A stretch of DNA of 60,451 bases from Planctomycetia bacterium (GTDB taxonomy: Bacteria > Planctomycetota > UBA1135 > GCA-002686595). Under the pieces are notes generated by a model. That model saw only the letters and a program-made list of their open reading frames with translations, was not told where the DNA came from and searched no databases. The DNA lies in the NCBI GenBank assembly GCA_005778045.1, contig SXKQ01000136.1:1-60451 (forward strand), in the 5' to 3' direction. Below are positions 51,043-59,726 of this stretch, in pieces. Numbering within the stretch: the first letter of the stretch is position 1; each line of letters begins with the position of its first letter. The position numbers and the translations under genes are program-made.

Positions 51043-53534
51043 CACCGGCCCACCTCCGCCCAGGGCTGCTCAATACCACGCTCGCTGCGAGCGTCGATCG
51101 CCGGCGCGAAGCCCGCCGTGATCGGCTCGACCGCGGGCACGCCGTTGCGCGTCTCGCCCAGCGCTTCCTTCAGGATGCGCACGGCCGTGGGACCGGCGAC
51201 GCGCGAGCCGTACTTCTGGCCGCCGCGCGGCTCCTCGACCACGACCAGCACGAGCACCTCGCGACCGCCTTCGTCGCGGCGGCCCCAGATGCACATGCTC
51301 GAGGTGTAGCAGTCCGAGTGCTTCTCGCGCGGCTTGTTGACGAGCTGCAGGCGGCACTCGCGCGAGCACCGGGTGCCCTGCTTCCAGTGGTCCGCCTGGT
51401 GCGCGAGCTCGTGGTGTAGACACACTTCGGTGCCGACCTTCTGCGCCGTGCCCGTCTTGGTCCCGACGACCAGCCTCGGGAGCTTCTCCGGGCTCGCCAC
51501 CGGGGCGCCCGTGCCCTCGCGCGCGCCGACCTGCATCATCGCGCGGATAGTCTCGGAGGTCGCAGCCGAGAAGACCGGCTCGGGCTGAGCGCGCGGAAGC
51601 GTGAAGCGCTCGCCGTTCTGCTCGACGGCCTCGAGCACGCGCAGCGGCAGCCATTGACCGCCGCGCACGATGGCGGCGAGACCGGCCGCGTGCTGCCACA
51701 GCGTGACCTTCAGCTCGTGGCCGAAGGAGATCGAGGCCTGCGTCCACTCGCGCTTCCACGGCAGCTTGGGCAGGTAGCCGGAGCGCTCGCCGCCAAATCC
51801 GCTCTTGGGCGCTTCTGAGTAGTGCAGCGCGCGGAACTTGCCGTGCAGGAACTCGTCCGTGACCTTGTCGCCGATCTGCACGAGACCCGAATTGACCGAG
51901 TGCGCGAGGCACTGCGCGGCCGTCAGCGTGCCGGTCTTGCTCGACTCAGCCTCGCGGATGCGACGCTTGCCGAACAGGTACGTGCCATTGCCCACGTTGA
52001 ACGTGTCGCTCGGGCTGACCGCGCCAGTCTCGATCGCGCAGGCCATGATGTTGACCTTGAAGGTCGAGCCCGGGGTGAACTCGTGGTACAGCGGCGGGAA
52101 GCCAAGCAGCGAATAGCTCGAGCGGGAGTCCACCGCGAGCACATCACCGCTCTTGAGGTCGAGCGCGACCGCCATGGCGAGCGCCGGCTTGTGCGTGTCC
52201 ATCAACTCGTCTAGAGCGATGCCGACCTGGCGCTGGAGCATCAGGTCGAAGGTCGTCACGACGTGCGGCGGGTCGCTGGGCGCACTACTGTCGAGGAAGT
52301 ACGAGCGGGACTCGCTGGCGCGCACCGCTCGGTGGCGTAGGAATCGGTAGCCCGAGGACTGCTCCTCGAGGAAGCCCCAGCGGGACTCGTCGGCGAGCAG
52401 GCGGTCGCAGGCGCGCTCGAGACCGGAGAGCGGCAGTGGCTGAGAGAGCAGGTCCCACGTCGCGCGGCCGCGCACGTCGTGCACCTGCGAGATCACGGCC
52501 TCGTAGCCGCCCTCGTCCTCGACCGAGCCGAGCGAAGCGACGAGCGCCGAAATTTCCTCTGCTTCCTCGACCAGCGCCGTGTTGGCGGTCGCGCTGGGCG
52601 TGCCTTCGGTGACGAGCTCGAGCGCGCGATCGGCGGCGCGGCGTGCCACGGGCTCGTCTACGTAGCCCCACAGGCCGAGGACCGGGAAGCGTCCAGCCGG
52701 GTACTCGCGGTCGCGACCGCGATCGACGCGCATCTGGTGGTGAGCGACCTTCTCCCGGGAGAGGATCTCGATCAGCTTCGGGGCGCGCGACGCGTCGAAG
52801 CCCCGCACGGCGACCGTGTACGTGGTCGGCATTAGCCAGCTCCACACCGCGCTGCGCTGCTCCTCCAGCGCGAGCTCGTCTTCGCCGGGCTTGACGGCGT
52901 ACTCGCCCATCATGCACAGCGCGAGACCGTCGGCGATGTGGCGTGCCCACTTGCGCGGCTTCTCGCCATAGTCCTTGCCATGCAGCACGCGCTGCGTCGC
53001 GCTCAGCACCGCGAATGGCTGCCAGCAGAGCACGTATGCACCGCGTTCGTCGCGGCAGATCCACATGCCCTGAATCGGATCGCGCACTGCCTCGCCTTGG
53101 GCAGGGTTTCCGGTCTGGATCCAGCTCTGGATGCGCGCCGCCGCCGCCGTGTCGAGCGGCATCGAGGTGCGGATCACGCCGTCCGTCGCGTCGGGCATCA
53201 TCGCCACTGCGAGCTCGTTCACGCCGCAGCCGAGCACGCTCGCGAGCTCCGTCGCCACGCGCTCGGGCGTGTGGGCCTGCCACATGGCGTTCGGCGACAG
53301 CACGAGGTCGAGGCGCTGGACGAACAGGGCGACCGGACGCTCGTCCCGATCCGTGATCGTGTAGGCGGGCGACGGGTCCTGTTCGTCCTGCTCCCAGCGC
53401 CGTACGGTGTCGTCGACGCCGAAGGCCATGCCGGCGATCGCGGCCGCGACGACGACGAATACGACGCCCACGAGGAGGAATGCGCTCGCGGGGCGCACGC
53501 CGCTGTTGGACTCGAGGGCGCGCTCGTCGATCAC
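51042..53534 (-). CDS. ftsI: Divergent class B penicillin-binding protein (FtsI position) with Cys/His-rich insert
   Basis: The 830-residue protein has one N-terminal helix (ASAFLLVGVVFVVVAAAIAG), a long non-catalytic part, and a transpeptidase domain with nucleophile Ser in STFK (~residue 490), SVNSG (~545) and KTGTAQ (~690). It would cross-link septal or side-wall peptidoglycan in concert with FtsW. It is longer than usual FtsI (~590-650). After KTG a segment of about 50 residues carries five Cys and a HHELAH stretch (residues ~705-745), unusual between strands beta3 and beta4. GTG 53534 overlaps the ftsL-like stop. Gene symbol is by position and domain, not close similarity. Confidence 0.85.
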   Translation of the reverse strand: MIDERALESNSGVRPASAFLLVGVVFVVVAAAIAGMAFGVDDTVRRWEQDEQDPSPAYTITDRDERPVALFVQRLDLVLSPNAMWQAHTPERVATELASVLGCGVNELAVAMMPDATDGVIRTSMPLDTAAAARIQSWIQTGNPAQGEAVRDPIQGMWICRDERGAYVLCWQPFAVLSATQRVLHGKDYGEKPRKWARHIADGLALCMMGEYAVKPGEDELALEEQRSAVWSWLMPTTYTVAVRGFDASRAPKLIEILSREKVAHHQMRVDRGRDREYPAGRFPVLGLWGYVDEPVARRAADRALELVTEGTPSATANTALVEEAEEISALVASLGSVEDEGGYEAVISQVHDVRGRATWDLLSQPLPLSGLERACDRLLADESRWGFLEEQSSGYRFLRHRAVRASESRSYFLDSSAPSDPPHVVTTFDLMLQRQVGIALDELMDTHKPALAMAVALDLKSGDVLAVDSRSSYSLLGFPPLYHEFTPGSTFKVNIMACAIETGAVSPSDTFNVGNGTYLFGKRRIREAESSKTGTLTAAQCLAHSVNSGLVQIGDKVTDEFLHGKFRALHYSEAPKSGFGGERSGYLPKLPWKREWTQASISFGHELKVTLWQHAAGLAAIVRGGQWLPLRVLEAVEQNGERFTLPRAQPEPVFSAATSETIRAMMQVGAREGTGAPVASPEKLPRLVVGTKTGTAQKVGTEVCLHHELAHQADHWKQGTRCSRECRLQLVNKPREKHSDCYTSSMCIWGRRDEGGREVLVLVVVEEPRGGQKYGSRVAGPTAVRILKEALGETRNGVPAVEPITAGFAPAIDARSERGIEQPWAEVGR

Positions 53535-53782
53535 AGCTCGCCCCCCCGCTCCGCGCGACCGTGCAGCGTGGCATCGAGCTCGTCGTTGGCGACTCCGGGC
53601 ACGTGCGACGAGACGCGTGCGCGCATCTGCGCGTTCGCGGCCGCAACCATCTCCCACTCGCGCTGCATGCGCGAGAGCTCTTCCGCGCGCGCGTGGTTCG
53701 AGTTCTGCACGAAGCACGCCACCAGCGCGGCCAGCACGACCGCCACCGAGAGGCCCGCCGAGAGTGCGACGCGCAGGTTCAC
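53531..53782 (-). CDS. FtsL-like bitopic membrane protein
   Basis: An 83-residue product whose GTG start (53782) overlaps the rsmH stop and whose stop overlaps the PBP start. One N-terminal helix (VALSAGLSVAVVLAALVACFV) is followed by a heptad-like segment (ARAEELSRMQREWEMVAAAN) suitable for a coiled coil. Size, topology and position between rsmH and the PBP are those of FtsL, which joins the divisome, but the sequence family is too variable for certainty. Confidence 0.7.
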   Translation of the reverse strand: MNLRVALSAGLSVAVVLAALVACFVQNSNHARAEELSRMQREWEMVAAANAQMRARVSSHVPGVANDELDATLHGRAERGGEL

Positions 53783-54753
53783 GCGCCACCTCCGCGGACT
53801 GGCTGGGCGCGACGGATGCGAGTGCCGGCGCGCAGCAGTGCCGAGCGGGAACGACGGTTGCGGAGCAGTTCCTCGCGACCGGCCGTCACCGGCTTGCGCG
53901 TCAGGACGTCCCAGCGACCATCGCTCGCGCCTTGCGCGAAGAAGCGCTTGACCTCGGCGTCCTCGCCCGAGTGGAACGAGATCACCGCGAAGCGACCGCC
54001 GTCGACCAGCCACTCCTCCGCGGCCGCGAGGCCTGCGAGCAGCTCGTCACCCTCCTCGTTGACCGCGCGGCGCAGGGCCTGAAAGACGCGCGTCGCCGGA
54101 TGGGTCTTGCCACTGCCGCCGACCGCGCGCTCGATCACGTCCGCGAGCGCGAGCGTGCGCTGGAACGGGACGCGGCGGCGCGAATCCACGATCGCGCGCG
54201 CGATCTTGCGGGAGCGCGTCTCGCCGCCCTCGTAGAAGAACAGGTCGGCGAGGTCGGATTCGTCCCAGCCGTTGACGATGTCCGCGGCCGTGCGCTCGCG
54301 CTCGGGATCCATGCGCATGTCGAGCGGGCCGTCCGCGTGGAACGAGAAGCCGCGACCGGCGCTGTCGAGCTGCAGCGAACTCGCCCCAATGTCGAGCAGG
54401 ATGCCGACTACGCGACGGGCGCCCACGGCGTCGAGCGCCGCGCCGAGCTGCGAGAAGCGCGCGCGACGGACCTGAACGCGACGGCCGAAGGGCGTGAGGG
54501 TCTCGCGCGCGTGCGCGAGGACCTCCGGGTCTTGGTCGAGGCCGAGCAGCTGCACGCGCGGCAGGGCCGCGAGCAGGGCGCGCGAGTGGCCACCCGCACC
54601 GAGGGTGCCGTCGACGATCCAGCCCTCGAGTTCGTTGGGGCTGTCAGCGCCCAGGAAACGGACGACCTCGGCGGCCAGCACGGGCTCGTGCACGGACCGC
54701 GAAGCTCCCCCGGCTCCCGACTCGTTGCGGCGCTCCATCTCCACCCCCCCCAT
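53779..54753 (-). CDS. rsmH: 16S rRNA (cytosine1402-N4)-methyltransferase RsmH
   Basis: Methylates C1402 in the ribosomal P site. The 324-residue SAM enzyme has VHEPVLAAEVV, DGTLGAGGHSRALL, GILLDIGASSLQLD, RGFSFHADGPLDMRMD and AVISFHSGEDAEVKRFF, all diagnostic. ATG at 54753 or the internal ATG at 54738; no clear ribosome site decides. Second gene of the dcw operon, 6 bases after mraZ. Confidence 0.95.
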   Translation of the reverse strand: MGGVEMERRNESGAGGASRSVHEPVLAAEVVRFLGADSPNELEGWIVDGTLGAGGHSRALLAALPRVQLLGLDQDPEVLAHARETLTPFGRRVQVRRARFSQLGAALDAVGARRVVGILLDIGASSLQLDSAGRGFSFHADGPLDMRMDPERERTAADIVNGWDESDLADLFFYEGGETRSRKIARAIVDSRRRVPFQRTLALADVIERAVGGSGKTHPATRVFQALRRAVNEEGDELLAGLAAAEEWLVDGGRFAVISFHSGEDAEVKRFFAQGASDGRWDVLTRKPVTAGREELLRNRRSRSALLRAGTRIRRAQPVRGGGA

Positions 54754-54759
54754 GGCCGC

Positions 54760-55224
54760 TCATGCACCCGACCCGGAAGGGCCAGCTCCGAGCAGCACGG
54801 AATCGAGCCGACCGAAGTCGCGCGCGTGGGACGCGTCGAAGGCCTCCCACTTCGCCTTGGGCCAGATCTCCGCGCGGTCGACGAGCCCGACGATGGCGAC
54901 CTCGCGGTCGATCCCGACGAGCTCCTTGAGCTTCTCCGGCAAGTTGAGACGGTTCTTCTCGTCGAGCTCGACGTGCTGCGCCTTGGAGAAGAACAGGCGC
55001 TGCATGTTGCGCTTCTCCTCGCCGGCGAAGGCCTGCGTCTCGAGCCGGGCGACAGCCTTGGCGAAGGCCGCCTCCGTGAACAGGAACAGGCAGCCCTCGA
55101 AGCCCAGCGTCAGCACGAAGGACAGGCGCCCCTCGGCACCGAAGGACTGACCCGCGAGCAGACGACGGGGGACGGACAGGCGTCCCTTGTCATCCAGCGA
55201 ATGGGTCGACTCCCCCAGCCACAT
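54760..55224 (-). CDS. mraZ: Transcriptional regulator / nucleoid-associated MraZ
   Basis: A 154-residue protein with two SpoVT/AbrB-like halves: HSLDDKGRLSVPRRLL and HVELDEKNRLNLPEKLKEL. MraZ binds repeats before its own gene and controls the dcw operon. The ATG at 55224 begins MWLGESTHSLDDKGR, near the usual start. Three TGGG repeats lie 35-58 bases upstream. Confidence 0.95.
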   Translation of the reverse strand: MWLGESTHSLDDKGRLSVPRRLLAGQSFGAEGRLSFVLTLGFEGCLFLFTEAAFAKAVARLETQAFAGEEKRNMQRLFFSKAQHVELDEKNRLNLPEKLKELVGIDREVAIVGLVDRAEIWPKAKWEAFDASHARDFGRLDSVLLGAGPSGSGA

Positions 55225-55258
55225 CGCGCGTCCGTCCTAGCTCTCGGCTAACCGTTTG

Positions 55259-55282
55259 CCCACACAGTCCCAATTTGCCCCA
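55259..55282 (-). promoter_or_regulatory. MraZ box: three TGGG repeats at 10-bp spacing
   Basis: On the minus strand TGGG recurs at exactly 10-bp intervals (plus-strand CCCA at 55259-62, 55269-72, 55279-82), on one helix face, upstream of mraZ. This matches the TGGG-N6 direct repeats bound by MraZ in other bacteria, so the dcw operon is probably autoregulated. Confidence 0.8.
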
Positions 55283-55903
55283 CTCCTTCCATCTGACCGC
55301 TCGGGCGAACGCGCCGCAACGTCAAAGTGCTGAAAGCCGTGCTGAAGTGTCTGGCGCATAGACACTTCCATCGATTGGAGCCCTAAGACACGGGCGCACG
55401 CAGGAACCACATATTGTGCAGCAGGTCCGAAATCGGGCCGTGCGACCACAAGATGTAGTGTCCCTCCGGTGCCATCGCCGAAGCCGCGCCAAGCCCCTGA
55501 ACGCGCACTCAATTTTTTTGATTTTTTCCCGACGGGCTGATCGCCGGAGGGCGGGCGACGCCGCGGACGCCTCCGCGCCGGTGCCCTGGCTGCGGTGGGA
55601 TGGCGTCCCACGGCGCCGAGAGCGTCCTCCCGGGGAGCTGGTTCCACACCCGAGACTCGCTTGCGCCGCGGTGCGCCAGCGAGCCCAACCCGCCGCGGCG
55701 AGGCCCTTCGGGAACGGCACGAGGCGCCCGGCCCGCTCGACGCCCGCTTTCCAGAGGGGGAGCGCCTCCCCCGCCTGCGCTAGGACACGCCCATCCGCCG
55801 CAGATGAACGCCGTGCTCGCGGCTGCGGAACGCGGCGGCCCTAGTACGCAGCGGACTTGGAGCGCCGCCCCTGCGCCCAAGGGGCTGCTCGGCGAGGAGA
55901 CGC
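55283..55903. other. Gene-free 620-base region upstream of the dcw operon
   Basis: No convincing coding region. It holds an inverted repeat (55344-55368), two T-tracts (55513-55519 and 55522-55527, A-tracts on the mraZ strand, spaced about one helical turn and likely bending DNA), a direct repeat GTGCTGAA near 55327 and 55340, and a 7-bp GC hairpin at 55756-55772. A structured RNA or long promoter region is possible; it does not show the conserved cores of RNase P RNA or tmRNA. Confidence 0.5.
55344..55368. promoter_or_regulatory. Inverted repeat upstream of mraZ
   Basis: GAAGTGTCT and AGACACTTC are perfect 9-bp arms around GGCGCAT, 120 bases upstream of the mraZ start. Could be an operator or a hairpin in a long leader; no T-tract follows. 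Confidence 0.45.
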
Positions 55904-56452
55904 CTACTGCGCGACCGCTTCGGCCGACGCCTCTGGCGCGGGCTCGGCAGCGCCAGCGTCGAGGCTCTCGGCGCCCTCGAAGACTTCCTGCAGCCGCGTG
56001 CGCAGCTCGTCGATCTTCTCCGGCGAGAAATCGAACACTGCCACCCGGAAGACTTCGCTGCGGCGCGGCCGCGTCACGATCAGCGACTCACCATCCGCGT
56101 CACGCTCGACGCGCTCGATCTTCAGGCGCCGCTTGCGCATGAGGACCAAGCACAACACATAGCGCAATTCCGCCAGATGGCCCTCGTTCGAGCCCTCGAG
56201 TCGCACGAACAGCGCCTCGAGCGCCTCGAGATTGAGCGCGATCCCGCGCTTGCGCTCGGCGTCATGCCGGGTGCGCCACCAGAACAGGTCCCCGCGCGCG
56301 GGCTGCGTCTTCCAGCAGGCGAGACACACGTCCTCGCGAGCGAGCTCCTCCGAGCGCATCGCGAGGGCCGAGATGTGGGGCTCGCCGTTCTCGAAGGCGC
56401 GCGCACAGTGCCGACAGGCGGGCTGGCGCTTGGTGAACTTCCACTGCGTCAT
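55904..56452 (-). CDS. Hypothetical protein with putative zinc ribbon
   Basis: A 182-residue cytoplasmic protein. The N-terminal ~55 residues have CRHC (near residue 13) and CLAC (near residue 43), a possible zinc site. A central helical part (ALEALFVRLEGSNEGHLAEL, RYVLCLVLMRKRRLKIE) and a beta-type stretch (RSEVFRVAVFDFSPEKIDEL) follow, with an acidic Ala/Glu tail. I do not recognise a named family. It stands alone, on the same strand as the dcw genes but 680 bases upstream of mraZ. Confidence 0.75.
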   Translation of the reverse strand: MTQWKFTKRQPACRHCARAFENGEPHISALAMRSEELAREDVCLACWKTQPARGDLFWWRTRHDAERKRGIALNLEALEALFVRLEGSNEGHLAELRYVLCLVLMRKRRLKIERVERDADGESLIVTRPRRSEVFRVAVFDFSPEKIDELRTRLQEVFEGAESLDAGAAEPAPEASAEAVAQ

Positions 56453-56504
56453 GGGGAGCGCGCCGGTAGGCGCCGCCGCTGCGGAATCCTACGGCTTTTT
56501 TGCG

Positions 56505-57425
56505 TTATTTGCGAGCCTGCGCCTCGCGCTTCGCCCACCAAGCGCGCCAGGCCTCGACGCTGGGCTGCTCGCTCGCGCGCGAGAGGGCCAGCAGCGCCCG
56601 CTGGACGCCTTGGAAGCGGGTGTAGTCCCCGGAGCGTGCGGAGCGCTCGAGCACGTCGATCAGCGCGGGGATCGCACGCTCGTCGCCCAGCGCGATCAGA
56701 CCCTCGGTCGCGGCCTGCGCCACGGCAGGATCTTCGTCGAGCAGGCCCGCCTGCAGCGCCTGCCGCCACGGGATGACGTCGGAGTCGCGCGAGCCGCGCA
56801 GGCCGATCGCGCGTGCAAGGGCTGTGCGCGTCAGCCAGTCCGGTTCCTCGCCGAAGCGCTCGACCATGAGCCTGCGCACGCGGGCCTCCTGGGAACCGCC
56901 GTGCGGTAGACGCCCGAGCAAATCGGCCGCCCGGCGCCGGGGCTCGACGTCCGGTCGCAGGAGCAGCTCGCTGACCGGCTCGACGGCGGGACGACCGATC
57001 TCCTCGAGCGCGACTCCCGCGACCGTCGCCCCCACCGGGTCGGCGACCTCGAGCAGCGTGACGAGCACCGGCTTCGACAGCTCCGGCATCGAGACGAGTT
57101 CCTCGAGCGCGCGGCGATAGGCGCGCAGCGCACGGACCTGATCCGCGCCACCGAGCGCTCGCTGGGCCCGGACAAGCTCGAGCACGAGGTTATCGACGAG
57201 GAACTTCGCGAGCGCCGGATTGGCGAGTGCCCGCGCCCGCTCGCCGGGCCACTGCTCGCCGCCGCGCGCATAGGCCCTGAGCAAATCCGCCTTCTCGGGC
57301 GCGAGCTCGCTAGCGCTCACGCCGCGAACCGCCTCACGCTCGCTGGAAACTCCGCGCGTCCCATCGGAAGGCGTCGAGCAGGCGCAGACGAGAACGAGCG
57401 TGAGAGCGAGGAACGGACGGCACAT
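56505..57425 (-). CDS. Lipoprotein with HEAT-like repeats
   Basis: A 306-residue product with signal peptide and lipobox-like CAC (MCRPFLALTLVLVCACS). The mature part is helical, with HEAT-type units such as VAGVALEEIGRPAVEPVSEL, VEPRRRAADLLGRLP and AVAQAATEGLIALGDERAIP and, at the end, EAWRAWWAKRE. Such proteins serve as envelope scaffolds. No link to neighbours is evident. Confidence 0.75.
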   Translation of the reverse strand: MCRPFLALTLVLVCACSTPSDGTRGVSSEREAVRGVSASELAPEKADLLRAYARGGEQWPGERARALANPALAKFLVDNLVLELVRAQRALGGADQVRALRAYRRALEELVSMPELSKPVLVTLLEVADPVGATVAGVALEEIGRPAVEPVSELLLRPDVEPRRRAADLLGRLPHGGSQEARVRRLMVERFGEEPDWLTRTALARAIGLRGSRDSDVIPWRQALQAGLLDEDPAVAQAATEGLIALGDERAIPALIDVLERSARSGDYTRFQGVQRALLALSRASEQPSVEAWRAWWAKREAQARK

Positions 57426-57483
57426 GCCGTCACTCTAGCAGCGCGAGGCGGCCCCGCATCCGGCGGGCGGGCACTGCGCCGCT

Positions 57484-58272
57484 TCAGGCCTCGGGCTTCG
57501 CACGGGCGCGGTCGTGCTCCGCATCCCAGTTACTCTGCGCCTCGGCCTGCATGCGCGCCTCGAACCACTCTTCCGCCACAACCCGCGGCGCGCCCTGCGC
57601 GAGAGCGGTGCGATAGCCCGCCACGAGAAGCTCGAGCTCGGGCTCGAACATCGGCTCCGCCCTCAACGGTGCACCGAGCCAGCGCTCGAGCTGAAGCGCG
57701 AGCTCGTGCGAAGTGATCCAGCGCACGCGCGCAAGCTCGAGTTCACGCTGCAGGTCTCGCTGGCGCTCGGCCAGCGCGAGGAACGATTGCTCCATCGTGA
57801 CCCAAGGCGTGCGCGGTGCGGTCTCCGCCGCACAGGCGAGGCATGGATGCGCTCCGACGATGGCGTCGCAGAACCCCAGCACGGGCCGCACGCGCGATCC
57901 GATCGGGCAAGCGATCCACTCATCGTGCAGGCTCACGACGGCCGGAACTCCCGCGCGAGCCGCGGCGAGCACCAGAGAACGCGAGAGTCCTTGCCAGTGA
58001 TGCACGTGCACGAGCTCGATGCCGCGGTCGCGCACGGTGTCCATGAGCGCGCGCTCGCAGCCGGGATCTCGGGACTTGTGCCAGTGATCCGGCAGTCGAT
58101 CTTCGCGCACGAACGCCAGCGCGGAGCGCTCGTCCGCGTCCGCGCGCTGCGGCGTCGCCAGCCAGACCTCGTGCCCCGCCCCGCGCAGCAGGCGCGCCTC
58201 CGCTCGCGCGCGCTCCAGAGCACGCGCGCGCCGCGGCTCGGCTCCCGACGGTGCCAGCGAGAGGACCCTCAC
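57484..58272 (-). CDS. Half-length GT-B glycosyltransferase-like protein (N-terminal acceptor domain only)
   Basis: A 262-residue protein. The GTG at 58272 overlaps the preceding TGA (GTGA). It resembles the N-terminal half of family 4 glycosyltransferases: ARLLRGAGHEVWLATPQ, ELVHVHHWQGLSRSLVLAA and VSLHDEWIACP. It shares with its neighbour the pattern HDxW..C....C....CxxC. The C-terminal nucleotide-sugar domain with EX7E is missing; a helical tail follows instead. It may be a partner subunit of the full-length enzyme upstream or an unusual binding protein. Confidence 0.7.
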   Translation of the reverse strand: MRVLSLAPSGAEPRRARALERARAEARLLRGAGHEVWLATPQRADADERSALAFVREDRLPDHWHKSRDPGCERALMDTVRDRGIELVHVHHWQGLSRSLVLAAARAGVPAVVSLHDEWIACPIGSRVRPVLGFCDAIVGAHPCLACAAETAPRTPWVTMEQSFLALAERQRDLQRELELARVRWITSHELALQLERWLGAPLRAEPMFEPELELLVAGYRTALAQGAPRVVAEEWFEARMQAEAQSNWDAEHDRARAKPEA

Positions 58273-59687
58273 GGGCGCAAGGCCGCCGTGCACAGCTCGC
58301 GATAGAGTTGCTCGAGACGGTTCGTGTTGGTCGCGAGATCCGCCGTGATCGCTCCGCGCGGATAGAGGCGCGCGAGGCGCTCCGGTTCATCGAGCAGCTC
58401 CGCGAGCGCTGCTGCGAGCGCTGCAACGTCACCGACCGGGAAGCGCGCTCCGCTCGTCCCGGGCTCGACGAGCTCGGCCATGCCGCCGAGGTTCGTCACC
58501 AGCAGCGGCGTGCGGAGAGCAAGCGCCTCGAGAATCACCATCGGGGCATTCTCGTACCACAGGCTCGGCACGACCAGCAGGTCGAGACCCGCCAGCCAGC
58601 GCGGAACGTCGCCGCGGGACAGCGGCTCAGACAGGCTCGCGCCCGCCTCAGCCGCGAGTTGCCCGAGCCGGGCTGCGAAGACGGAATCCGAAGGTGGCCG
58701 CCCGCGCACTTCGAGCGAGGCGCGCGCGCGCGTCGACGCGGAGAGGCGCGCCCACGCCTCGAGCAGCAGCTGGGGTCCCTTGTGCGGCGCGAGCGTTCCG
58801 AGGAACCCGACGCGCAGGGGCGTCGAGGTCCCGGCCGCGCGCACGCGCAGCTGCGACGCGAAACGCGCGAGGTCGAGGCCCGTCGGAAGGTGCTCGATGC
58901 GCGCGGGCTCGATTCCCCACTCGATGAAGCGCTCGACGAGGAAGCGCGAAGGAGCGAGAAAGCGCTGCACGTACGGCACGACGCGCTCGCGCAGGGAGCT
59001 GTCTCGCTCGGAAGCCGCGTGCGTCATCTCAGCAGCCGCACCCGCGTTCGCCGACTCCCAGATGTCACCCTGCGGCACGCCGCCGAGGCGCAGGCCCTTG
59101 GCCGCCTTGCGCGCGGCGACCGAAAGGTCGACACCAGTCCCCTTGCGCAGCGCGGAGAGCGCGCGTCCCGTGACCCGCTCGATCGCGGTCTGGCGAAACT
59201 TGAGGTTCGACAAGCACGTGCCGCAACGCTCGAACTCGATGCGCGCGCACAACCTGCCGTCGGGATGGAGGCGCTGCCCGAAGCGTGCGCAGTGGAGCCA
59301 GAAGTCATGCAGCGTGAACAGCACGGCCGCACCGCTGCGCGCTGCACTCCGGACACAGCCCGAGGAGAGGTACAGCAGGTGCTGGAAGTGCACGACGTCC
59401 GGCCGCAGCCGCTCGAGCTCGCGCTCGAACAGCGCGTCGACGCGCGGGTTGTCCCATGTCTCGCGAAAATCGCGGTGGTAGAGGTTGTTCGTGATCTCGA
59501 CGACGGGGATGCCCTCCCACTCGCGCCGCACGATGCTCATATCCGCGCGGCCGACGTCCTTATCGGCCGCGAGCACGGTGACCTCGTGTCCGAGCCCGCG
59601 CAGTCCCAGCGCCAGCTGGCCGGTGTACACCTCCGTGCCGGCGGCGTGCGTCGGCAGGAAGTTGTGCGAGACGAGGAGCACACGCAT
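58269..59687 (-). CDS. Family 4 (GT-B) glycosyltransferase
   Basis: A 472-residue cytoplasmic or membrane-associated enzyme that transfers a sugar from a nucleotide donor. N-terminal half: VLLVSHNFLPTHAAGTEVYT and FTLHDFWLHCARFG with a CGTC motif. C-terminal half: LRVGFLGTLAPHKGPQLLLEA, and the EX7E-type YENAPMVILEALALRTPLL. ATG at 59687 begins MRVLLVSHN, the usual first strand. Forms a two-gene unit with the half-length protein. Surface polysaccharide or glycolipid synthesis is inferred. Confidence 0.88.
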   Translation of the reverse strand: MRVLLVSHNFLPTHAAGTEVYTGQLALGLRGLGHEVTVLAADKDVGRADMSIVRREWEGIPVVEITNNLYHRDFRETWDNPRVDALFERELERLRPDVVHFQHLLYLSSGCVRSAARSGAAVLFTLHDFWLHCARFGQRLHPDGRLCARIEFERCGTCLSNLKFRQTAIERVTGRALSALRKGTGVDLSVAARKAAKGLRLGGVPQGDIWESANAGAAAEMTHAASERDSSLRERVVPYVQRFLAPSRFLVERFIEWGIEPARIEHLPTGLDLARFASQLRVRAAGTSTPLRVGFLGTLAPHKGPQLLLEAWARLSASTRARASLEVRGRPPSDSVFAARLGQLAAEAGASLSEPLSRGDVPRWLAGLDLLVVPSLWYENAPMVILEALALRTPLLVTNLGGMAELVEPGTSGARFPVGDVAALAAALAELLDEPERLARLYPRGAITADLATNTNRLEQLYRELCTAALRP

Positions 59688-59726
59688 CGAGGTGAAGTAG
59701 GCTAGCGCGCCGCTGCGTGCGGCGCT

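Noticed and set aside
55237..55720. Open frames upstream of mraZ on the minus strand
   Set aside because: They would cover the MraZ box, have no recognisable product and use shadow-type composition.
55590..55903. Possible RNase P RNA or other housekeeping RNA before mraZ
   Set aside because: None of the conserved core sequences of RNase P RNA, tmRNA or a tRNA T-loop could be found.
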